This document shows positions 1 to 5,155 of a stretch of DNA of 5,696 nt, piece by piece (within the stretch, counting starts at the first letter, position 1; every line of letters starts with the position of its first letter). The position numbers and the translations under genes were made by a program. A model generated the notes under the pieces. That model made no database searches. It was not told the DNA's origin and saw only the letters and a list, made by a program, of their open reading frames with translations. Origin of the DNA: Bacteroidota bacterium (GTDB lineage Bacteria > Bacteroidota > Bacteroidia > Flavobacteriales > Flavobacteriaceae); assembly GCA_023393485.1 (NCBI GenBank), contig JAEWLD010000225.1, positions 1-5,696 on the forward strand, read 5' to 3'.

Positions 1-59
1 GTCAGGTATTCTGTAACCATCCGAGAAACACAAATCATTAAAACCAAAATATCATAATC
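1..59 (+). other. 5' leader of fumC
   Basis: This is the short stretch before fumC. The last 25 bases before the ATG are A-rich (AAAACCAAAATATC and similar) and hold no GGAGG-like ribosome binding site. That is the usual picture for Bacteroidota, where A-rich leaders replace Shine-Dalgarno pairing. I do not see a convincing TAnnTTTG -7 element, so the promoter probably lies further left, outside the window, or is too diverged to call. Confidence 0.35.
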
Positions 60-1457
60 ATGGAATATCGTATTGAAAAAGATACAATGGGAGAAGTTCG
101 TGTCCCGGCAGACAAATACTGGGGCGCCCAAACCGAACGCTCGCGCAACAACTTTAAAATAGGGCCGGCGGCGTCAATGCCCAAAGAAATCATTGAAGGT
201 TTCGCCTATCTGAAAAAAGCGGCCGCCTACGCCAATCACGATCTCGGCGTTCTTTCTGTTGAAAAGCGCGACGCAATTGCCGCGGTCTGCGACGAAATTC
301 TCGCCGGCAAACTCGACGACCAATTCCCGCTCGTGATCTGGCAAACCGGATCGGGCACGCAATCGAACATGAATGTCAACGAAGTCATTGCGAACCGCGC
401 ACAGGTTTTGGCCGGCGGCAAAATCGGTGAAGGCGAACAATTGGTAAAGGCCAACGACGACGTCAACAAATCGCAATCGTCAAACGACACCTACCCGACC
501 GGAATGCACATCGCCGCCTATAAAGCCGTTGTCGAAATCACGATTCCGGGCGTCGAAAAACTGAAGGCTACATTAGATAAAAAAGCCGCCGAATACATGA
601 ACGTGGTCAAAATCGGCCGCACGCACTTGATGGACGCCACGCCGCTCACGCTCGGACAGGAAATTTCAGGCTATGCTGCGCAGCTCGGCTACGGCTTGAA
701 AGCACTCAAAAACACGTTGGCGCATTTGTCTGAACTCGCGCTCGGCGGAACGGCTGTCGGCACCGGGCTGAACACACCCGCAGGCTACGACGTCAAAGTC
801 GCGGAATACATCGCCAAATTTACCGGGCATCCGTTTGTGACGGCTCCGAATAAATTTGAAGCGTTGGCGTCGCACGATGCGATTGTCGAGGCCCACGGCG
901 CACTCAAACAACTGGCCGTTTCATTGAATAAGATCGCCAACGACGTCCGGATGCTGGCTTCAGGTCCGCGCTCTGGCATTGGTGAAATCCTGATTCCCGA
1001 AAACGAACCCGGCTCGTCGATCATGCCGGGCAAGGTCAACCCGACGCAGTGTGAAGCATTGACGATGGTCTGCGCCCAAGTTTTGGGCAACGACGTCGCA
1101 ATTAACATCGGCGGCATGCAAGGCCATTATGAACTCAATGTATTCAAGCCGGTCATGGCAGCAAATTTCCTGCAATCGGCGAGGCTTTTAGGCGATGCCT
1201 GCGTATCGTTCGACGAGCATTGCGCCCAGGGCATCGAACCAAATCACACGCGAATCAAGGAACTCGTAGACAATTCGCTGATGCTGGTCACCGCGCTCAA
1301 CACCAAAATCGGTTACTATAAAGCCGCCGAAATCGCGCAGACCGCGCACAAAAACGGAACGACTTTAAAAGAAGAAGCGGTTCGTCTGGGCTATGTTTCC
1401 GCTGAGGATTTCGATGCTTGGGTCAAACCGGAAGATATGGTGGGAAGCTTGAAATAA
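60..1457 (+). CDS. fumC: Class II fumarate hydratase (fumarase C)
   Basis: Fumarase C is a cytoplasmic, iron-independent homotetramer that interconverts fumarate and (S)-malate in the TCA cycle. The 465-residue product is essentially full length (E. coli FumC has 467). All three conserved blocks of the aspartase/fumarase superfamily are visible: [10 protein letters not shown] at residues 96-105, [16 protein letters not shown] at 186-201, and the signature [11 protein letters not shown] at 318-328. By alignment to E. coli FumC, the catalytic pair H188/S318 corresponds to H189 and S319 here, so the enzyme should be active. The NPTQCE continuation and the [10 protein letters not shown] block favour fumarase over aspartase or argininosuccinate lyase. 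The start is the first ATG, which gives the standard N-terminus ([20 protein letters not shown]). The gene ends in TAA and converges with the GIY-YIG gene across a palindromic repeat. No sign of damage or transfer. Confidence 0.97.
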   Translation: MEYRIEKDTMGEVRVPADKYWGAQTERSRNNFKIGPAASMPKEIIEGFAYLKKAAAYANHDLGVLSVEKRDAIAAVCDEILAGKLDDQFPLVIWQTGSGTQSNMNVNEVIANRAQVLAGGKIGEGEQLVKANDDVNKSQSSNDTYPTGMHIAAYKAVVEITIPGVEKLKATLDKKAAEYMNVVKIGRTHLMDATPLTLGQEISGYAAQLGYGLKALKNTLAHLSELALGGTAVGTGLNTPAGYDVKVAEYIAKFTGHPFVTAPNKFEALASHDAIVEAHGALKQLAVSLNKIANDVRMLASGPRSGIGEILIPENEPGSSIMPGKVNPTQCEALTMVCAQVLGNDVAINIGGMQGHYELNVFKPVMAANFLQSARLLGDACVSFDEHCAQGIEPNHTRIKELVDNSLMLVTALNTKIGYYKAAEIAQTAHKNGTTLKEEAVRLGYVSAEDFDAWVKPEDMVGSLK

Positions 1458-1559
1458 GGGTTTCCTCCTTCGTCGGAAAGACAAAGGCTTGCCTTTCCGA
1501 CGAAGGAGGAATTTCATCCCGACGTACAACGAATGTCTTTCCGACGCAGGAGGAAACCC
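1458..1559. repeat. Three-armed palindromic element between convergent genes
   Basis: The element begins at the base after the fumC stop. Arm A (1458-1482) is the reverse complement of arm C (1535-1559) over 25 bases with a single mismatch (A to C at 1547). A middle arm B (1493-1511) is also a perfect 19-bp reverse complement of A (core CTTTCCGACGAAGGAGGAA). A can therefore pair either with B (19-bp stem, loop about 13 nt) or with C (25-bp stem enclosing B), two mutually exclusive structures. A minor AAAGGC/GCCTTT hairpin with a 2-nt loop sits at 1483-1496. There is no T-tract after either end, so it is not a classical intrinsic terminator, although its place between convergent genes would suit bidirectional termination or mRNA 3'-end protection. 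It resembles dispersed REP/MITE-like palindromes. No target-site duplication or transposase was seen. Confidence 0.85.
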
Positions 1560-1577
1560 AACCCAACGCAAGAACCC

Positions 1578-1883
1578 TCACAAAGCCCGCGCATCCAAAA
1601 ACGCCATTTCAGGATTCGATGTCCGTATCAAAGCTATTTTTTTTTCGCGGCGCCATTTCTTTATTTCCTTTTCCCGGGCAATAGCTTTTTGGATCCAGGT
1701 GAAATGTTCAAAATAAAGCAGGTAGTACACATTGTATCTGGCCGCGAAACTGCGAGACTGGTGGCCAGCATTTTCTTTGTGTTCCGACAGTCGCCTATGC
1801 AGATTGTTCGTGACCCCGGTGTAAAACACCGTGCGGTTTTTATTGGTGATGATATAAATGTAGTAATTGTGTTGCCTTTTCAT
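1578..1883 (-). CDS. Small GIY-YIG nuclease-superfamily protein
   Basis: This 101-residue single-domain protein belongs to the YhbQ/UPF0213-like branch of the GIY-YIG family. Visible motifs are the YYIYI strand at residues 7-11 (the GIY position), YTG at 21-23 (the YIG position), the VTNNLHRRLSEH helix with candidate catalytic R30/R31 and H35, and AIAREKEIKKW with candidate metal-binding E71. The fold and key residues look intact, so nuclease activity is plausible, but the cellular role of these small proteins is poorly defined and no substrate can be read from the sequence. Start: ATG at 1881-1883, with no Shine-Dalgarno. The tail after NPE (MAFLDARAL) departs from the NPxWxDL ending I know from relatives and may come from adjoining repeat DNA. 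The stop lies 18 nt from the palindromic element. An A9 tract (1637-1645 on the + strand) lies in the coding region around K81-K82. Confidence 0.85.
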   Translation of the reverse strand: MKRQHNYYIYIITNKNRTVFYTGVTNNLHRRLSEHKENAGHQSRSFAARYNVYYLLYFEHFTWIQKAIAREKEIKKWRREKKIALIRTSNPEMAFLDARAL

Positions 1884-2095
1884 AAGGCAAAACTATTGCG
1901 CCGGGATGATTCGCGGTTACGGTTTTACCGCATGGCAAAAAAAAGATCCCGAAGGCTGTAATTGCGCGGCAGGATACCGGTTCAGGCTGTTTAGGCCTTC
2001 CCGGGTCCATCGCGACGTGTGGTAAAAATGATGATTTATTCTGAAAGCCGCAAATATTTTCTCCTGCCAGTCTAAGGCCTCGGCGCGCCAGACCA
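1884..2095. other. Intergenic stretch upstream of the GIY-YIG gene, no supported gene
   Basis: About 210 bp separate the GIY-YIG start from the heptamer repeat at the end of the restriction-modification gene. It should hold the GIY-YIG promoter, but I cannot place one with confidence: the only TAnnTTTG-like word on the - strand (1888-1895) is just 4 nt from the ATG, too close for a usual leader. The - strand stays open for about 90 codons in one frame (1840-2112) from a TTG and overlaps the GIY-YIG start, but it shows no recognisable domain or ribosome binding site. An A8 run lies at 1937-1944. No tRNA or strong hairpin was seen. Confidence 0.5.
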
Positions 2096-2123
2096 AAATT
2101 GTCAATTGTCAATTATCAATTAA
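2096..2123. repeat. Short heptamer array (4 units) at the 3' end of the restriction-modification gene
   Basis: Four 7-bp units (AAATTGT, CAATTGT, CAATTAT, CAATTAA) lie in tandem and overlap the stop codon of the - strand methyltransferase gene. The last three residues of that protein (IDN) and its TGA are encoded inside the repeat. Bases 2097-2121 are identical, in the same orientation, to 5085-5109 in the larger array before the ABC transporter gene, giving a perfect 25-bp direct repeat around the restriction-modification gene. Confidence 0.85.
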
Positions 2124-4322
2124 CTCCTCATACCGTTCAAACAAAAACACCATCCTCTCCGCCTCGCTCTTAAACGCGGCTTTGCGATACGCTTCGTCTA
2201 CGGCTTTGTCGAGCGCGTTGTGCGCCTTGACCAGCGCCGGCGGCATCGTGAGCGGATGATACAGATCGGCGAGCGAACTCCCCGGAAATTGCGCACGCAC
2301 GTCCAACACGTTTTGCGCCGCGGCTTCAATGGTCTCGATTTGCTTTTTGGTTGGGTTTGGCCATGGGAAATTGTTGTAGACGATTTCATTTGAATATCGA
2401 TAATCACTTTTTAATCTCCCGCATACATTTTTAACCCATTTCATGTGCATTGAAGATTGCAAAACCCCCAAATGATACAATGTTGCATTGCCAATTATAC
2501 TTCCCGTATTGTTAGCAATATTTTTCATAGTGAAAAGGCTCATTGGAATAATTTGTCTATTTTCAGACGATGTGAGCGGAATAAAAATGTAATCACTTTT
2601 TGGCTGTCTTACCTCGCCAAATAGATATGGATATCGTGCAAGTTTCCGAGTGGCTTCCCGAGAACTATTGCCGCGAAGTTGCTGGACGGATTGGAGTCGA
2701 CGGCTAAGCTCTTTACTCTTTGCTAAGTCGCTTGGATTAAAATTTTCAATCCAAATACACCATTTTTTTTCATTATTTAAAAATTCATAACCACTGATCA
2801 AAGGACGTATAAACATCGAAAGGGTTTTATCTTTGGTCAAATACTCATTTCTCTCCTCGTCACTTAGAATCAAAAAACCTCCGTCATTTGGCATACTTCC
2901 AAAAGATATTGTCGGCACATCGCAAAGTGGCGTTTTCCTTTTATTTATCAAAACATCCTTAGCATCGACCAAATAGGCATTGATGTTTTTCGCCTTGACT
3001 TCATGCGCATCGCCCGAAATATTTTCATAGTCAAAAAGCCGCTTGTCTTCGATATCGAAATTCGCAAATCCAACAATAACGCAATAAACCGCGGCATTGC
3101 CTTTGGCCTCGTTGCTCCATTTAAATGTACGATGCGCAAAATGAATTTTGACGGCGTACTTTTCCATCATCGGTTTCCAAAGTATCGCAGTTTGCTCGCC
3201 TTGCACAATTGAATTCGTCGAAACAAACGCAGCCCTGATTTTAGTTCCGTGGATGTATTTTGCTGCTTTGATGTACCAACCTGTAACATAATCCAGAACA
3301 CCGCTGCCTTTTGCGCCGTCAAATTGTTTGACAATGGCGTCGCGCTGTGACTGAGACATGATTTTGGAACCGATAAACGGCGGATTTCCTAATATGTAAG
3401 AAAGCTTATCCTTTGAAATCACATCTTCCCAATCGGTTTCGAGCGCATCGCCATGCACAATCGTTGCCGCCTTTTTTAATGGCAAACGCGCAAAGTACTG
3501 CCCGAATTCGTTAGAGATGCGCATGTTCATCTGGTGGTCGATGAGCCACATCGCGACCTCGGCAATCCGCGCCGGGAATTCTTCGTATTCGATGCCGTAC
3601 ATCATGTCTACATCGAGCCAGATGATCTCGCGGATGTCCAGCACGCCCTGACCCGATTTGTAGCTCGCGCGCAAAATCTCGAGTTCCAGCAGACGCAGTT
3701 CGCGGTAGGTAATCACGAGGAAATTCCCGCAGCCGCACGCCGGATCGAGAAATTTGAGCCTGCTGATTTTCTGATGGAATTCGGCAAGCTTGTTTTTGTT
3801 GGTTTTGACCGATTCGAATTCTTTCCACAAATCGTCCAGGAAAAGCGGCTTGATGAGCTTGAGGATGTTGGTCTCGCTGGTGTAATGCGCACCGAGGTTG
3901 CGGCGCTCGACCGGGTTCATCACGCTTTGGAACATCGACCCGAAGATTGCTGGCGAAATCTTGCTCCAGTCAATGTAACAGCAATCGAGCAGCGACTGGC
4001 GCATCTTGGCATCGAAACTCGCCACGCGCAGCGGTTCTTCGAACAGCTTGCCGTTCACGTATGGGAAATCGGCCAGCTGCTCGTCGAGGTTTTTGAAGCG
4101 CTTTTCGGTTGGCGTGTTCAGGACTTCGAACAGTTGCTGAAGCCGCGGCGCGAGATCGGCGCCGTCTTCGGATGTGCGCTGTTCGATGTAATCCTGGAAC
4201 TGCTGCTTGTTGAAAATCGTGGTGTCTTCGGCGAACAAACAAAATAAAATGCGGACGAGATAGACTTCGAGCGCATGCCCGTCATAGCCGATTTCCTTGA
4301 GCCGGTCGTGGAGTCTGCCCAT
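2109..4322 (-). CDS. Methyltransferase and target-recognition part of the type IIG enzyme (737-residue open frame)
   Basis: This is the long piece downstream of the amber codon, opening at the first standard start after it (ATG 4320-4322). Visible motifs are GAHYTSETNILKLI at residues 144-157 (motif X region), LDPACGCGNFLV at 192-203 (motif I, AdoMet binding; 3720-3749), and GNPPFIGSK at 312-320 (motif IV NPPF, catalytic for N6-adenine methylation). The C-terminal recognition domain ends with SNEIVYNNFPWPNP (644-657), a block typical of MmeI relatives, followed by a helical tail. If translation restarts at this ATG, the product would hold methyltransferase and recognition parts but lack the nuclease and 74 codons of linker, so a solitary adenine methylase is possible but unproven. 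No ribosome binding site precedes the ATG. Residues about 455-660 are encoded by AT-rich DNA unlike the rest. The frame ends inside a heptamer repeat. Confidence 0.8.
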   Translation of the reverse strand: MGRLHDRLKEIGYDGHALEVYLVRILFCLFAEDTTIFNKQQFQDYIEQRTSEDGADLAPRLQQLFEVLNTPTEKRFKNLDEQLADFPYVNGKLFEEPLRVASFDAKMRQSLLDCCYIDWSKISPAIFGSMFQSVMNPVERRNLGAHYTSETNILKLIKPLFLDDLWKEFESVKTNKNKLAEFHQKISRLKFLDPACGCGNFLVITYRELRLLELEILRASYKSGQGVLDIREIIWLDVDMMYGIEYEEFPARIAEVAMWLIDHQMNMRISNEFGQYFARLPLKKAATIVHGDALETDWEDVISKDKLSYILGNPPFIGSKIMSQSQRDAIVKQFDGAKGSGVLDYVTGWYIKAAKYIHGTKIRAAFVSTNSIVQGEQTAILWKPMMEKYAVKIHFAHRTFKWSNEAKGNAAVYCVIVGFANFDIEDKRLFDYENISGDAHEVKAKNINAYLVDAKDVLINKRKTPLCDVPTISFGSMPNDGGFLILSDEERNEYLTKDKTLSMFIRPLISGYEFLNNEKKWCIWIENFNPSDLAKSKELSRRLQSVQQLRGNSSREATRKLARYPYLFGEVRQPKSDYIFIPLTSSENRQIIPMSLFTMKNIANNTGSIIGNATLYHLGVLQSSMHMKWVKNVCGRLKSDYRYSNEIVYNNFPWPNPTKKQIETIEAAAQNVLDVRAQFPGSSLADLYHPLTMPPALVKAHNALDKAVDEAYRKAAFKSEAERMVFLFERYEELIDN

Positions 4323-4544
4323 CAGCTCGGCGGCCTTGATGTTGGCCGGATCCTGTTCCTTGTAGATTTTTTTCTGATAACCGATCAGGTAACTAAACGC
4401 CGATACGTTCTGGACGAGTTCCGAAAGTTTGAACGACGTGACGTGATTGTCGACAAGGTCATGCAGCCGGAAATTCTCGAAATCGCAAACCAGGATGAAC
4501 TTCGGAAGCTCGTGCTGTTTGAGCCCATGCAGATAATCTTTGGC

Positions 4545-4811
4545 CTACTGAAACGCTTTGTCGAGGTTTTTGCCACGGCTTTTCATTTCGACCAGAATGT
4601 TCTGTTTCCACAAAAGGTCGATATAGCCGTCGCCCTCGTCGAGCTTCTTGACATTGTGCTCAAAAGACGCGACGCGCTTGCGGTCTATCCCGAAAACGTT
4701 GAAAAATTCTATGAGAAATGACTGCGCGTCGGCCTTTTCGTTATGGGCGTTTTCCCAGTCTTTTGAAAACCGCATCGCGCGGTCTTTGATTTCGTTCCAG
4801 CTTAATACCAT
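4545..4811 (-). CDS. N-terminal nuclease fragment of the type IIG enzyme (88 residues, ends at amber)
   Basis: This open piece carries the endonuclease core of the MmeI-like enzyme. D65 in YIDLL, then nine residues, then E75-M-K77 in VEMKSRGK form the PD-(D/E)XK motif. The spacing is the same as the D70-X9-E80-X-K82 catalytic motif of MmeI, so the active site itself looks intact. The fragment ends LDKAFQ at TAG 4545-4547, and family homology resumes without a gap in the same frame right after it (AKDYLHGLK, LPKFILVCDFENFRLHDL). On its own it lacks DNA recognition and would probably be inert or unstable. The start is the only ATG that gives the family N-terminus (MVLSWNEIKDRAMRFSKDW). The frame extends upstream without a stop but without another ATG. 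A TATATTTA word at 4829-4836 on the - strand is a weak -7-like promoter candidate. Confidence 0.8.
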   Translation of the reverse strand: MVLSWNEIKDRAMRFSKDWENAHNEKADAQSFLIEFFNVFGIDRKRVASFEHNVKKLDEGDGYIDLLWKQNILVEMKSRGKNLDKAFQ

Positions 4812-4889
4812 AGTGCTTTGGTTGCGCGTAAATATAGGAAAATTCGGTTTTGGGTTTGGATGAGTCGGAAAGTATGTTTAAATTAAAGG

Positions 4890-5036
4890 TCGAACGTCGA
4901 ACGTCGAACGTCGAACGTTGAACGTCGAACGTCAAACGTCAAACGTCGAACATCAAACATCAAACATCAAACGTCAAACGTCGAACGTCGAACGTCAAAC
5001 ATCAAACGTCAAACGTCAAACGTCAAACGTCGAACG
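4890..5036. repeat. 21-unit heptamer tandem repeat, consensus TCRAACR
   Basis: Exactly 21 consecutive 7-bp units can be read, followed by a partial TCGT. The first six are TCGAACG (the fifth is TTGAACG). Later units are TCAAACG, TCGAACA and TCAAACA in mixed order, then a final TCGAACG. Substitutions are almost only G/A transitions at positions 3 and 7, and there are no indels, so the array keeps perfect period. Because 7 is not a multiple of 3, reading frames through it repeat only every 21 bp, which makes spurious repetitive peptides. It lies 78 bp from the restriction-modification start. Its function is unknown; such microsatellites are prone to copy-number change by slippage. Confidence 0.95.
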
Positions 5037-5083
5037 TCGTAAAGTCATAAAGACAAGTCGAAAGCCAAAAACTACAACCAACC

Positions 5084-5132
5084 CAATTGTCAATTGTCAA
5101 TTATCAATTGTCAATTATCAATTGTCAATTTT
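5084..5132. repeat. 7-unit heptamer tandem repeat, consensus CAATTRT
   Basis: Seven units run in tandem: CAATTGT twice, then CAATTAT, CAATTGT, CAATTAT, CAATTGT and a degenerate CAATTTT. The array ends 23 bp before the GTG start proposed for the ABC transporter. Its first 25 full-match bases (5085-5109) recur exactly and in the same orientation at 2097-2121, at the far end of the restriction-modification gene. The unit period equals that of the neighbouring TCRAACR array, and in register both units begin TCAA. Confidence 0.95.
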
Positions 5133-5155
5133 TAATTCTTAGTTCCCAAACAAAC

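Larger units (their letters stand above)
2109..4811 (-). pseudogene. MmeI-like type IIG restriction-modification enzyme gene, interrupted by an in-frame amber codon
   Basis: Read through a single TAG at 4545-4547, this is one continuous frame of 900 codons plus stop, close to MmeI (919 residues). Family order is complete: N-terminal PD-(D/E)XK nuclease (codons 1 to about 90), helical linker (about 90-290), gamma-class N6-adenine methyltransferase (about 290-600) and C-terminal target-recognition domain (about 600-850). Such enzymes bind an asymmetric site, methylate adenine on one strand and cut a fixed distance away. The TAG falls in LDKAFQ-stop-AKDYLHGLK, where relatives have Gln or a similar residue, and CAG to TAG is one C-to-T change. 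No other frameshift or deletion is apparent, so the break is recent, suppressed, or a sequencing error. The start is ATG 4809-4811, with no Shine-Dalgarno. If untreated by suppression the full enzyme cannot be made. The two open pieces are listed separately. Confidence 0.85.
4812..5155. other. Divergent intergenic region between the restriction-modification and ABC transporter genes
   Basis: These 344 bp separate two genes transcribed away from each other, so they should contain both promoters. About 57% of the region is made of two 7-bp-period arrays described separately. The restriction-side 78 bp hold a weak TATATTTA candidate (- strand, 4829-4836) with no matching TTTG box at the expected distance. 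The 47-bp spacer between arrays (5037-5083) and the 23 bp before the ABC start show no clear promoter or Shine-Dalgarno. Array copy-number change would alter spacing around both promoters. Confidence 0.6.

Noticed and set aside
1458..1511. Classical intrinsic terminator after fumC
   Set aside because: The stem is strong, but no T-tract follows arm B or arm C, so I list it as a palindromic repeat with possible termination role only.
1907..1932. Small GCGGT/ACCGC inverted repeat upstream of the GIY-YIG gene
   Set aside because: Only five pairs can form, which is expected by chance and not enough to call a regulatory hairpin or operator.
1418..1961. Several overlapping + strand frames across the palindrome and the GIY-YIG gene
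   Set aside because: They are composed of the palindromic repeat plus the antisense of the GIY-YIG gene and lack any domain or initiation signal.
3534..4247. 237-residue open frame on the + strand opposite the methyltransferase core
   Set aside because: It lies entirely antisense to a gene with clear methyltransferase motifs, in a GC-rich stretch where antisense frames stay open by codon bias. No domain is recognisable.
4275..4721. 148-residue open frame on the + strand opposite the nuclease and linker region
   Set aside because: Antisense shadow of the type IIG gene. The - strand reading shows the family motifs, and this frame has none.
4890..5132. CRISPR array
   Set aside because: The repeats are contiguous 7-bp units without spacers, and no cas gene is present.
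4918..5142. 74-residue + strand frame with a repetitive peptide (ERQTSNV units)
   Set aside because: It is the translation of the 7-bp array, which necessarily repeats every seven residues in any frame, and it starts at a TTG inside the repeat with no ribosome binding site.
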